Shown piece by piece: positions 1 to 7,550 of a stretch of 54,342 bases of DNA. The translations under genes and the position numbers were made by a program. The notes under the pieces were generated by a model, which ran no database searches, was not told the DNA's origin, and saw only the letters and a list, made by a program, of their open reading frames with translations. Location of the stretch: positions 1 through 54,342 of the forward strand of contig CAYFYJ010000014.1 of assembly GCA_964347415.1 (NCBI GenBank), in the 5' to 3' direction. The number at the start of each line of letters is the position of its first letter. Within the stretch, counting starts at the first letter, position 1. Source of the stretch: CAYFYJ01 sp964347415. GTDB taxonomy: Archaea; Aenigmatarchaeota; Aenigmatarchaeia; CG10238-14.

Positions 1-43
1 GAAGAGTTAATCAAATTTTCAAAGTTAAAGGAGGATGTTTATC

Positions 44-1174
44 ATGGCAAAATTAGCGCAATCAACTATAAAATATTTAATAGAAGCAGAATTTACCGCA
101 AATGGTGTAGTAGAAAAACCAGACGTAATTGGAGCAATATTTGGTCAAACTGAGGGTCTGCTTGGCCAAGATCTGGATTTAAGAGAACTCCAGCGGTCTG
201 GAAGAATAGGGAGGATAGAGGTTACTTTAAGGACCAATAAAGGAAAGACGGCGGGAAAAATTTTAATTCCTTCAAGTTTGGATGGTTCTGAGACATCATT
301 GATAGCGGCGGCCGTAGAAACCATAGAGAGAATTGGCCCGTGTGATTCTTATATTAAACTAAAATCTGTAAAGGACATTCGTGCTGTTAAACGCGAATAT
401 GTTGTTGATAGGGCAAAAAGAATCTTAACCAAACTCATAAAAGAGGAAATCCCACCAACAACAGAATTGACTGAAAAAATTAAAGAATCTGTAAGAACTG
501 CTGAAATAATGGAATATAGGGGTCTGCCGTCCGGCAGTGACGTGGCAACTTCTGATGAAATAATCTTAGTGGAAGGAAGGGCCGACGTCTTGACCCTATT
601 AAAACAGGGGATTAAAAATGTTATCGCCTTGGGCGGAACGACGATACCAAAACCAATATTAGAACTTTGTAAAGAGAAGGTAACAACTGTTTTTTTGGAT
701 GGAGATAGGGGCGGAGACTTAATTTTGAAGGAGTTATTACAACTCACCAACATTGATTACGTTGCTAGGGCGCCAAAAGGCAAAGAAGTGGAAGAGCTGA
801 CTAAGAAGGAGATATTCAAGGCATTACGTGAAAAAGTTTCTGTAGAACAAATAGTGTCGGATATGAAGAAGGATTTGGATAAAAAGAAGAAGGAAAAAAT
901 AAACACAGTACTCGAAAAAATGATTGGAACTAGGGCAGCATATGTTTTTGATGAAAAGATGAAATTAAAAGCAAAAATCCCCCTCAACCAATTTAAAGAG
1001 GATAATAAACATTTGAAGGATGCAAAGATTGTTGTTTTGGATGGGGCGATTAATGACGACATCGTTCATACGGCCGAAACATGTAATATAAACTTTTTAA
1101 TAGGACATGATTCTGATAAAAAATATAAAACAAAAATTTTAACCATTTATACAAAATCAGATCTGTCCGTTTAA
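44..1174 (+). CDS. dnaG: archaeal DnaG-like primase
   Basis: Archaeal DnaG, a TOPRIM protein that in characterised archaea makes RNA primers in vitro and is a stable subunit of the RNA exosome. The N-terminus matches the family closely (KYLIEAEFTANGVVEKPD, then GAIFGQTEGLLG). The TOPRIM core lies near residues 172-260: ILVEGRADV carries the catalytic Glu and FLDGDRGGD the acidic metal-binding pair. Length 376 aa is normal. An ATG nine bases upstream, in frame, abuts the GGAGG at 30-34, so I chose the ATG at 44, which has a 9-base spacing to that Shine-Dalgarno. The gene converges on thpR with a 4-base overlap. Confidence 0.95.
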   Translation: MAKLAQSTIKYLIEAEFTANGVVEKPDVIGAIFGQTEGLLGQDLDLRELQRSGRIGRIEVTLRTNKGKTAGKILIPSSLDGSETSLIAAAVETIERIGPCDSYIKLKSVKDIRAVKREYVVDRAKRILTKLIKEEIPPTTELTEKIKESVRTAEIMEYRGLPSGSDVATSDEIILVEGRADVLTLLKQGIKNVIALGGTTIPKPILELCKEKVTTVFLDGDRGGDLILKELLQLTNIDYVARAPKGKEVEELTKKEIFKALREKVSVEQIVSDMKKDLDKKKKEKINTVLEKMIGTRAAYVFDEKMKLKAKIPLNQFKEDNKHLKDAKIVVLDGAINDDIVHTAETCNINFLIGHDSDKKYKTKILTIYTKSDLSV

Positions 1175-1713
1175 CTTTGTTTTAAAAAGGATTTATGTAT
1201 AGTTTCATATATGGGCCCTCGTTTTGTTAACACACTCTTCACCAAGGCAACGCTCTCAACATTGAATGTACCAATTTTTATGCCTCGGTGATCAGCAATG
1301 AATTTTTGTAACAATCTTTTATCCTCAATTTTTTTTACTCTACACAATGTAAGTTTGGTCTTCTCATAAAATTTCCCACCCACATTATTAACCACTTCTC
1401 TTATTAGGTTTGAGATTTTACCTTCGTTTTCAGCCTTTATGCCAATTACTCTGATGTATTTTTCGTTTGGTATAAGTTTCAATTCCTCTAATTTCAACTG
1501 AAATTTGTTTGTATTCTTTACTGATTCGTCTAATTTTTTCTTTAGTTGGTTTATATCCTCATTTATATCCCCCAGAAAGGTTACCGTTAAGTGCAGGTTT
1601 TCTGGTTCTACAAATTTTGCCCTTAAAGGTAATTTTTCAATATTTTTTTGGAATTTGACTATAGGATCTCGTAAAAATTCTGGTATCCATATACACACAA
1701 ATAAACGCGCCAT
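1171..1713 (-). CDS. thpR: 2H phosphoesterase, RNA 2',3'-cyclic phosphodiesterase (ThpR) family, atypical active site
   Basis: A 180-aa protein of the 2H (LigT/ThpR) superfamily, whose members open 2',3'-cyclic phosphates on RNA or tRNA halves. The first signature is intact (HLTVTFLG, residues 41-48). The second, normally H-L-T-L-x-R-V-K, reads KLTLCRVK near residue 120, so the second catalytic histidine is a lysine. The codon reads AAA on the minus strand with no nearby frameshift. Either the activity is altered or lost, or one base change has damaged the gene. The rest (MARLFVCIWIPEFLRD start, length) is typical. Confidence 0.85.
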   Translation of the reverse strand: MARLFVCIWIPEFLRDPIVKFQKNIEKLPLRAKFVEPENLHLTVTFLGDINEDINQLKKKLDESVKNTNKFQLKLEELKLIPNEKYIRVIGIKAENEGKISNLIREVVNNVGGKFYEKTKLTLCRVKKIEDKRLLQKFIADHRGIKIGTFNVESVALVKSVLTKRGPIYETIHKSFLKQS

Positions 1714-1748
1714 GATTGTATTTATTCTTATTCAAACTTAAAAATAAT

Positions 1749-1806
1749 GTTCGTTATAAAATCGTTCGTATAAATTATCACAAAAATTTCACGATTATTT
1801 CACGAT
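1749..1806. repeat. paired short direct repeats upstream of the ExeA-like ATPase
   Basis: The gap before the ATPase gene holds two tandem pairs: GTTCGTTATAAA followed 3 bases later by GTTCGTATAAA, then ATTTCACGATT followed directly by ATTTCACGATA. The second pair is spaced 11 bases start to start, about one helical turn. This is compatible with an operator or an initiator-type binding site for the downstream AAA+ protein, but it is only a pattern. The segment is very AT-rich, which raises the chance of random similarity. Confidence 0.4.
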
Positions 1807-1853
1807 AAATATTTATTTTTCATACACTAAAAATGAACCATGTGTGAAAATTT

Positions 1854-2921
1854 ATGTTAACAAAATATGAATACTATTCGAAATTTAATTGGTCTTCTAA
1901 CCCATTTACTCTAACAGTTTCGCCAGAACTAATGGTGGGCTATTCTAAACAGACAGAATCTCTCCTTTCCCATATTTTTAATTTTCATAAATTCGCCTTG
2001 TTAACCGGTCCAACAGGTTCTGGTAAAACTACATTACTTTTGTGGTTGAGATCGCAGATTATGGCTTATAAAAAATTCTTTCCTTATTATATATCTAAAC
2101 CACCAAAATCCCCAGAAAATTTAATTTTCCTAATTAAATCCATTTTGGGGTACAATTTTTTTGATAGAATTCGCCACAAAAACCTATCGATGTACGAACT
2201 TCCCAAATTTGTCTACAGAAAGGCCCGTGGAAGACATCTGGTGTTACTCGTTGACGAAGCTCACGAATCTTCTTTGACAAATCTTGAATGGTTTAGAACA
2301 TTAATAGATTCAGTCCCCAACCTTTCGATTGTTTTTGCGGGTCTCCCCATTTTTAATGAAAAATTGGAATCAGATCTCCCTACTTTGTCTATGCGAATCA
2401 CGACCAAGACCTATTTAAACACATTAAACAAATCAGAAACCCAATCACTCATCTTAAAGAGGATTGAGAACGTGGGTGGCGACAGTTTAAAACCCTTTGC
2501 TCCCGATGCCATTGGACGAATATTTGAGATTACAGGTGGTTTCCCCAGAGAAATTATAAAAACTTGCGACGGGTTGGTTCGAGAGGCCTCAAGAAAAAAC
2601 ATTTCCAGCATAGATAGAAATTTTGTCGATGAGATCATCAGTACTACGGTAACACCCGGTCCACAGGAGTTCAAATTAAACCTATCTAAGAAACAGAAAA
2701 TGATATTAAACATCTTAAATGAAAAACCGAATCTGACCCCCACTGAGATTGTTGATCATTTTGACATTTCCAATTACAAGAACAGAAGCAACGCAATTCG
2801 TTCTATTAACAACATTTTAAAACGATTGCTCGGGATTGAGATGATAAAGAGGAAAAAATTGAGTAATAGTTACGTTTATTTCCTCTCTGGTAAAGCCAAG
2901 ACCGTTTTAACTAAGGCTTAA
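1854..2921 (+). CDS. ExeA/TniB-like AAA+ ATPase with C-terminal winged helix
   Basis: 355 aa. The N-terminus (FNWSSNPFTLTVSPELMVGY) resembles ExeA/TniB-type ATPases. Walker A is GPTGSGKT (about residues 53-60) and Walker B LVLLVDEAHE (about 130). A lid helix follows with TGGFPREI, typical of AAA+ initiators and ExeA proteins. The last ~75 residues (LSKKQKMILNILNEKPNLTPTEIVDHF onward in pieces) look like a winged helix, so DNA binding is likely. Possible roles are replication or segregation control or regulation; the family alone does not decide. It is monocistronic, with an AT-rich upstream region that carries direct repeats. No transposase is nearby, so a transposition role is unlikely. Confidence 0.75.
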   Translation: MLTKYEYYSKFNWSSNPFTLTVSPELMVGYSKQTESLLSHIFNFHKFALLTGPTGSGKTTLLLWLRSQIMAYKKFFPYYISKPPKSPENLIFLIKSILGYNFFDRIRHKNLSMYELPKFVYRKARGRHLVLLVDEAHESSLTNLEWFRTLIDSVPNLSIVFAGLPIFNEKLESDLPTLSMRITTKTYLNTLNKSETQSLILKRIENVGGDSLKPFAPDAIGRIFEITGGFPREIIKTCDGLVREASRKNISSIDRNFVDEIISTTVTPGPQEFKLNLSKKQKMILNILNEKPNLTPTEIVDHFDISNYKNRSNAIRSINNILKRLLGIEMIKRKKLSNSYVYFLSGKAKTVLTKA

Positions 2922-2991
2922 ATATTAAAAACCCATCAACAGTTAAAGTTAAATTGATTAAATCATATATATAATACTAAGAGGTGAACCT

Positions 2992-3255
2992 ATGGTAGAA
3001 ACAAGGGTTAGAGCAAAAGATGTAATCAAGAAAACTGTAATCAGTGAAGAGACTGGAAGAAAGTTTGGAGTCGTTGGAAACGTTGATTTTATTACCGAAA
3101 GTGGGGAGTTATTGAATGTAATCATAGAAGATCCTACTACTCATTTAAAAGATTTAAATTTGAAGGGAGACGAACGAGGTAGGTTCTTGATACCATTTAG
3201 CGCAGTAAAATCCATTGGCGATTTTGTAATTGTTAGTGAAAATGAACTGGTTTAA
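2992..3255 (+). CDS. PRC-barrel domain protein
   Basis: An 87-aa single PRC-barrel fold of the archaeal stand-alone type. Telling elements are RKFGVVGNVDFITESGELLNVII, followed by a hydrophilic loop and FLIPFSAVKSIGDFVIV. Such proteins occur widely in Euryarchaeota and DPANN, where members have been linked to RNA metabolism and cell division (the CdpB proteins of haloarchaea), but the function here is not shown. Shine-Dalgarno GAGGTGA lies 4-5 bases before the ATG, and a TATA-like ATATATAATA lies upstream. It stands alone between the ATPase and the regulator. Confidence 0.8.
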   Translation: MVETRVRAKDVIKKTVISEETGRKFGVVGNVDFITESGELLNVIIEDPTTHLKDLNLKGDERGRFLIPFSAVKSIGDFVIVSENELV

Positions 3256-3260
3256 TACAT

Positions 3261-3330
3261 TACTTAACGTTTACTTAAAATTTAAGTAATTTTTATAGCA
3301 TCACTAAAATATTTAAGTCATAATTTAAGT
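3261..3330. promoter_or_regulatory. cluster of TTAAGT half-sites, candidate operator
   Basis: The leader of the next gene has a 19-base near-perfect palindrome at 3271-3289 (TACTTAAA / TTTAAGTA around a central A), one further TACTTAA at 3261, and two direct ATTTAAGT copies at 3311 and 3323. Spacing within groups is 11-12 bases. The downstream product is a winged-helix protein, so autoregulation is a natural reading. The sites span the region where its TATA box should lie. Confidence 0.5.
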
Positions 3331-3346
3331 TATAATTAATGATAAT

Positions 3347-3922
3347 ATGGGTCTCATTTCTTGGTTTAAATCCTTGAGATCTAATAAGGAAAATAATTCT
3401 GATAATATCCAATCAATACCAATATTAAGAACTGAAACCCCAGAAAAAATAATTGAGACTAGAATTAAACCGATTAAAATCCCCACAATCATGGACTTGG
3501 GGCAACATTTAGCCTTGATTTCACAACATCTCTCTGATTTAAAAGATCAAGCCGTAACAAAGACATGGTTCACATCTGAATATGAAGATACAGGAGAGCA
3601 AATAATACTCAGATTATCAAAAATTGAAGAATCATTATCTATCGTTCATAATTACTTAACTCAAATTAGTAAAAACTTAAGTGATTTTACTAAGGAGACT
3701 ACTCCTATTAAGTTAAGTAAAGGTTTACCTCGTCCAACTAAGACATCTGATCAGATTTTGGAATTATTGAAAGACAGAAAAAAAATGAGGTATAAAGAGC
3801 TCTTTTCCGAATTAAGTGTTTCAGATCCCACTCTATCAAAACATCTGAAAAATTTATGCAATATAGATGAAATAAAAAGGAAAAGGATTGGAAGAGCCGT
3901 TTACTACGAATTATCCGATTAA
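3347..3922 (+). CDS. winged-helix (ArsR-like) DNA-binding protein
   Basis: 191 aa. The C-terminal ~60 residues form an ArsR/MarR-like winged helix (ILELLKDRKKMRYKELF, SDPTLSKHLKNL as the recognition helix, RIGRAVYYELSD as the wing). The N-terminus MGLISWFKSLRS is amphipathic and could touch a membrane. The middle (LALISQHLSDLKDQ, LSKIEESLSIVHNYLTQISKNL) looks coiled-coil, so dimerisation is likely. No sensor domain is recognised. The 3' end overlaps the convergent tsaC gene by 12 bases. The repeat cluster directly upstream suggests autoregulation. Confidence 0.75.
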   Translation: MGLISWFKSLRSNKENNSDNIQSIPILRTETPEKIIETRIKPIKIPTIMDLGQHLALISQHLSDLKDQAVTKTWFTSEYEDTGEQIILRLSKIEESLSIVHNYLTQISKNLSDFTKETTPIKLSKGLPRPTKTSDQILELLKDRKKMRYKELFSELSVSDPTLSKHLKNLCNIDEIKRKRIGRAVYYELSD

Positions 3923-4540
3923 CTCTTTATAGATACTTTCTCTTTTCACTGGTCCTTCACGTATTAACTTCACGTTTTTCTCATTTGTCAAATCAATACA
4001 CGTTGATGGTTTGTTTTTTGGTAGATCCCCACCGTCCAATATTAAATCTACTTTACCCCCAAAAACATCGATAATTTTTTTTATTTCATAGATGGGTGGC
4101 TGCCCAGATATGTTCGCACTGGTTGTTGTTACGGGAAGTTTATGCAATTTTACTAATGATGAAGCGACTGGGTTATTTGACATTCTGAATGATATTCCAT
4201 CGTGATTTGAATCCGAAATAGGTATCCTCTTCTTTACCACTATGCTCAGCGGACCAGGCATGAAATTTTTTACTAACTTCTCTACCACCCTTGTTACTAC
4301 CCCATATTTCTTTATCATATTCAAATCTGAAACGAGGATTGGTATAGCCTTTGAAGTACCACGGCCCTTTATTTCGTAAATTTTCTTTATACTTTTTGGG
4401 TTTGTCGCATCTGCCCCCATCCCGTAACACGTCTCAGTCGGGTATATTATTAAACCACCCCCTTTCATTACATTAACCGCTTCTTTCAGGACTTTCACGT
4501 CTGGCTTCATGACTTCTACACGTAATATTTTCGTCTTCAT
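3911..4540 (-). CDS. tsaC: threonylcarbamoyl-AMP synthase (YrdC/Sua5 family)
   Basis: Makes L-threonylcarbamoyl-AMP from Thr, bicarbonate and ATP for tRNA t6A37. The family core is clear: GGLIIYPTETCYGMGADA, IYEIKGRGTSKAIPILV, FMPGPLSIVV and TTSANISGQPP. At 209 aa it is the short, YrdC-only form without a Sua5 C-terminal domain. I start at the ATG that overlaps the kae1 stop as ATGA; a GTG lies three codons upstream in frame. Translation is therefore probably coupled to kae1, which uses the product. Confidence 0.93.
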   Translation of the reverse strand: MKTKILRVEVMKPDVKVLKEAVNVMKGGGLIIYPTETCYGMGADATNPKSIKKIYEIKGRGTSKAIPILVSDLNMIKKYGVVTRVVEKLVKNFMPGPLSIVVKKRIPISDSNHDGISFRMSNNPVASSLVKLHKLPVTTTSANISGQPPIYEIKKIIDVFGGKVDLILDGGDLPKNKPSTCIDLTNEKNVKLIREGPVKRESIYKELIG

Positions 4541-5514
4541 TTTAACCACGTGATGTCTACTTCATCTGTTCTCCAAGCCTTTATGAAGGCCGTGTCTTCT
4601 ACTTTCATTTTTTGTCTTGACTTGAATGCCAAAATACCATTCCATGCAATCATCACTCCATTATCGCCCGCATATTTCATTGGAACTGAATAAGATTTTG
4701 CTTCACGTCCGCTACACATAACCTTCATCATGTCTTGCAAACGCTGCGATGCAGCTACACCGCCGACCAACAACACTTCTTTCTTGTTCGTATGTGCTAA
4801 AGCTCGTTCTGTAACTTCTGTTAACATCGAGAAGACAATCTCTTGAAAACTGTAAGCTACGTCATCTTTTTTTACACCGTCATTGCACAATTTTTTACAT
4901 TGAGTTACTATACCCGTGAACGACAAATCCATACCTTTGACGACGTAAGGCAAATCAACCCAACTTCCTTTCTTTGCTAGTTTTTCTATTTTTGGTCCGC
5001 CGGGCATTTCTAAACCAATCTCTCTAGCCAGAACATCGAATGCATTGCCAATAGGAATATCTTCAGTCTCTCCGAATATTCTGTATTTTTTTCCGACATA
5101 AGCAATGATTTGTGTATTACCACCAGAACAATAAACTACTACTGGGTCTTTACATTTTGTCATTAACTTTCCTATTTCGATATGTCCAATACAATGGTTT
5201 ACTCCGATCAATGGTTTTTTGTGTTTCAAACTCAGATAACGTGCTATGCTTGCGCCAACGTGTAAACAGTTTGGCAATCCTGGCCCCATCGAGAAGGAGA
5301 TAATATCGATATCATTTATCTTAACTTTTTTTAACGCATTTTTTACAACATTCGTTGCATTTTCTGTATGGAACTGAGCTGCTTCTCTAGGGTGTATTCC
5401 CTTTCCTAAAGGCGGTTTATAGACAGATCTCCCGTCGAATAGGACCTTTCCTTCATCGTCTATAATCCCTATTGCGAATGTATGGGCTGTTGTTTCTATT
5501 CCTAGACATTTCAT
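4537..5514 (-). CDS. kae1: tRNA t6A transferase catalytic subunit Kae1
   Basis: Kae1/TsaD ASKHA-fold protein that transfers the threonylcarbamoyl group to A37 in the KEOPS complex. Visible marks are MKCLGIETTAHTFAIGI, the metal-binding HCIGH, the nucleotide-binding YCSGGNTQII and LLVGGVAAS, and the C-terminal KYAGDNGVMIAW. Length 325 aa means a stand-alone Kae1 without the fused Bud32 kinase seen in some Euryarchaeota. Seven codons upstream is another possible start, but MKCLGIE is the conserved N-terminus and begins one base after the preceding gene's stop. It is part of the regulator-kae1-tsaC operon. Confidence 0.96.
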   Translation of the reverse strand: MKCLGIETTAHTFAIGIIDDEGKVLFDGRSVYKPPLGKGIHPREAAQFHTENATNVVKNALKKVKINDIDIISFSMGPGLPNCLHVGASIARYLSLKHKKPLIGVNHCIGHIEIGKLMTKCKDPVVVYCSGGNTQIIAYVGKKYRIFGETEDIPIGNAFDVLAREIGLEMPGGPKIEKLAKKGSWVDLPYVVKGMDLSFTGIVTQCKKLCNDGVKKDDVAYSFQEIVFSMLTEVTERALAHTNKKEVLLVGGVAASQRLQDMMKVMCSGREAKSYSVPMKYAGDNGVMIAWNGILAFKSRQKMKVEDTAFIKAWRTDEVDITWLK

Positions 5515-5515
5515 T

Positions 5516-5842
5516 CTATCGCCTATAGACTTCATTTATCATATTTGTCATAATATTAAGTTTTTTTAATAGCTCTTCGTCAGATAAGTCTTTTACGTCG
5601 TTTTTTAGCCGAATTAAGAGCAATGGTAATCTAAAACTCTCAAAATCACTACCTTTTTTAATGTCTAAGACAGGTTCTAGCTTTCTTATTGCTCTGGAGA
5701 CGGCCATGTGGTTTATCTGCAGAAGACGGGACATCTCTCTTATGCTCAATCTTGCGTCTGGGCGTTTGGATAGTTCCCTCAGTAGCTTTAAGACCATTAG
5801 AGTGTACTTATTTTGCCTTTTAGACGGTTTTTTCCTTTTCAT
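5516..5842 (-). CDS. small winged-helix protein upstream of kae1
   Basis: 108 aa, strongly basic N-terminus (KRKKPSKRQNK), then a winged helix: LMVLKLLRELSKRPDARLSIREMSRLLQ is helix 1-2 in pieces, INHMAVSRAIRKL the recognition helix. The C-terminal half is a helical, charged segment. I use the ATG at 5842 because GGTGAG sits 7 bases before it; an in-frame GTG lies four codons upstream. It leads the operon with kae1 and tsaC and may regulate it; that role is inference. Confidence 0.75.
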   Translation of the reverse strand: MKRKKPSKRQNKYTLMVLKLLRELSKRPDARLSIREMSRLLQINHMAVSRAIRKLEPVLDIKKGSDFESFRLPLLLIRLKNDVKDLSDEELLKKLNIMTNMINEVYRR

Positions 5843-5913
5843 GTAAACTCTCACCGTGTGATATTGTTACGACTGGAACAAATAAGGATTTTTAGGTTTA
5901 AATAATTTTTGAA

Positions 5914-5927
5914 AATCAGATAGATTA
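5914..5927 (+). repeat. AGATAGATT intergenic element, copy 1
   Basis: AATCAGATAGATTA in the gap between the winged-helix gene and pfkB. One of at least five intergenic copies in the same orientation within the first 13.5 kb. Function unknown; see the finding. Confidence 0.4.
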
Positions 5928-5928
5928 A

Positions 5929-6954
5929 TCATAAAAGTTTCAATTTTTTCAGAAATTGACTAGCGTCAATATCATATAGTCCAGAAGTATTTCGTATTCT
6001 ACCCCGAATTCTTTTCTTTGTTAAATGCGAAGGATAAGCATACGTTCCTTCCGTTGCCAAACTCCCCAATACAGTAGCTAAAAATCCCGCTTCCCATTCC
6101 GATAATTTCCTTGAATATTTCATACAATAACCAGCACACCATAAATCTCCTGCTCCTAATGAATTGACAAAATTTTCAGGTTCGACTGCCTTGAACCTTA
6201 ATTCTTCATCTCGTGTTAGAATAAAGCTGCCTCTCTCACCCATCGTAATTGCAACTGTTTTTACGTCATAACTACTTGCGATTCCATTAGCAACTCTCGA
6301 TAATTCATTTTCTTGAAGGCTTATTTTCTCTATCGGTTCGTCGATATTTGGATTCAGAATTATTTTTGCTTCACCTTCATTCACTTTCAAGAAGTCTAAT
6401 TTGTTGTAGACTTTTTGTGTAACATTGCTCATCGCTTTTAACTTTTCGACAGAAGCCTGTCGAATGTTATTGTCAAGCCCTACAGGAACCCCTAATCTAT
6501 AAGCTTCTTCTATGGTTTTAAGAGTCAGATCAAGATAAGGAGTTTCAAAGACTGTTGCGAAAGATTGGTAGAAAAGGATGGCCGTTTGTGGTAGTATCGG
6601 AGTGATGTCTTTTGGTGGGGTGCTCATTAATTCCTCGGCATTCTGTTTTCTCTGTATTTTTGGTCTTTGTGGGTCAGTAACATTTATTTCATACAATCTC
6701 GATTCAGCACTCTCTACTTTTAGAATATATGACTCGTCTACATGCAGTTTCTTTAATGGTCTTTCAACATGCTTGACATATTTATCATCACCTATCTTAG
6801 CAACTGGAGTAATCGTATTAGGTTCGACCAGTTTAACCAAAGTTCTACAGAAATTAGCTATTCCGCCTGGTTTGTAACCTATAATTTTTCTATGCCTTAC
6901 TATGCGATCTACCGTTAAGTTACCAACAGGAACACGTCTATATTGCATAATCAT
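5929..6954 (-). CDS. PfkB-family carbohydrate/nucleoside kinase
   Basis: A ribokinase-superfamily kinase. The N-terminal signature KPGGIANFCRTLVKL and the C-terminal NSLGAGDLWCAGY, carrying the catalytic Asp and anion hole, are intact; VGLDNNIRQA and FLKVNEGEAKIIL are also typical. Length 341 aa. The open frame extends 27 codons further upstream, but that segment is not family-like, so I start at the ATG of MIMQYRRVPVGN; two codons on is an equally possible ATG. Substrate cannot be told from sequence: ribose-like sugars, nucleosides and ADP-ribose are all possible. Confidence 0.85.
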   Translation of the reverse strand: MIMQYRRVPVGNLTVDRIVRHRKIIGYKPGGIANFCRTLVKLVEPNTITPVAKIGDDKYVKHVERPLKKLHVDESYILKVESAESRLYEINVTDPQRPKIQRKQNAEELMSTPPKDITPILPQTAILFYQSFATVFETPYLDLTLKTIEEAYRLGVPVGLDNNIRQASVEKLKAMSNVTQKVYNKLDFLKVNEGEAKIILNPNIDEPIEKISLQENELSRVANGIASSYDVKTVAITMGERGSFILTRDEELRFKAVEPENFVNSLGAGDLWCAGYCMKYSRKLSEWEAGFLATVLGSLATEGTYAYPSHLTKKRIRGRIRNTSGLYDIDASQFLKKLKLL

Positions 6955-7040
6955 GCAATAAATCTTAAACTTAAATAATTGATTTTTATGTTTGATAGTT
7001 TTTTCTGGATAGAAGAAAAAAACCCTTCCAATCAACCCAA

Positions 7041-7056
7041 ATCAGGATAGATTTTT
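7041..7056 (+). repeat. AGATAGATT intergenic element, copy 2
   Basis: ATCAGGATAGATTTTT, a one-base-insertion variant, in the divergent gap before the small membrane gene. Its T-run could serve as a TATA-like element about 28 bases before that gene's ATG. Confidence 0.35.
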
Positions 7057-7080
7057 ATTCTGAAAAGAGAAATATTGATT

Positions 7081-7407
7081 ATGGAATGGAAGGAATTTTT
7101 GAAACCAGATTGGAAAAAACTAATAGTTTTCTTTGTTTTAATTTTTATAATTTTAAATGAAGATTGGATAACTATTTCATTAGAAGGAACTCTGGTGATT
7201 TGGATATATAATATTTTTTATATCTTTCACCCTTTTTTCAGGACCTTTAAATTATGTTATTCAGGTTCCTCTTTATGTCACAAAATGTTTGAAGATATAC
7301 TTGGTCCATTAGTAGCAATCACTAAGTTTCTTGATTTTTTATATCTTTATTTAATATCCTGTCTAATAATCTGGATTTACGATAAGTACAAGAAGAAAAA
7401 GAAATGA
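7081..7407 (+). CDS. small two-helix membrane protein, unknown function
   Basis: 108 aa. There is a cytoplasmic amphipathic start (MEWKEFLKPDWKK), a first hydrophobic helix (LIVFFVLIFIIL), an aromatic-rich loop with CYSGSSLC, a last helix (LYLYLISCLIIWIY) and a poly-Lys tail that by the positive-inside rule is cytoplasmic. I recognise no family. ATG at 7081 is preferred over a TTG two codons upstream. It sits between two copies of the AGATAGATT element. Confidence 0.6.
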   Translation: MEWKEFLKPDWKKLIVFFVLIFIILNEDWITISLEGTLVIWIYNIFYIFHPFFRTFKLCYSGSSLCHKMFEDILGPLVAITKFLDFLYLYLISCLIIWIYDKYKKKKK

Positions 7408-7410
7408 AAG

Positions 7411-7424
7411 AATCAGATAGATTT
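7411..7424 (+). repeat. AGATAGATT intergenic element, copy 3
   Basis: AATCAGATAGATTT directly after the small membrane gene. Together with copy 2 it brackets that gene. The remaining ~125 bases up to hel308 show only a C-rich, A-rich leader and a T-run near 7527-7535 that could act as its TATA region. Confidence 0.4.
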
Positions 7425-7550
7425 AAACCTCAACATCCATCAACCCCACCAACGCAAAGAGCACAAAACCCAAAAATTAACACCCATCCTTGAACCTATG
7501 TTAATCCTCATTTCAGTCATTTTTATTTTTTTAAATCAATACAAGATTCT

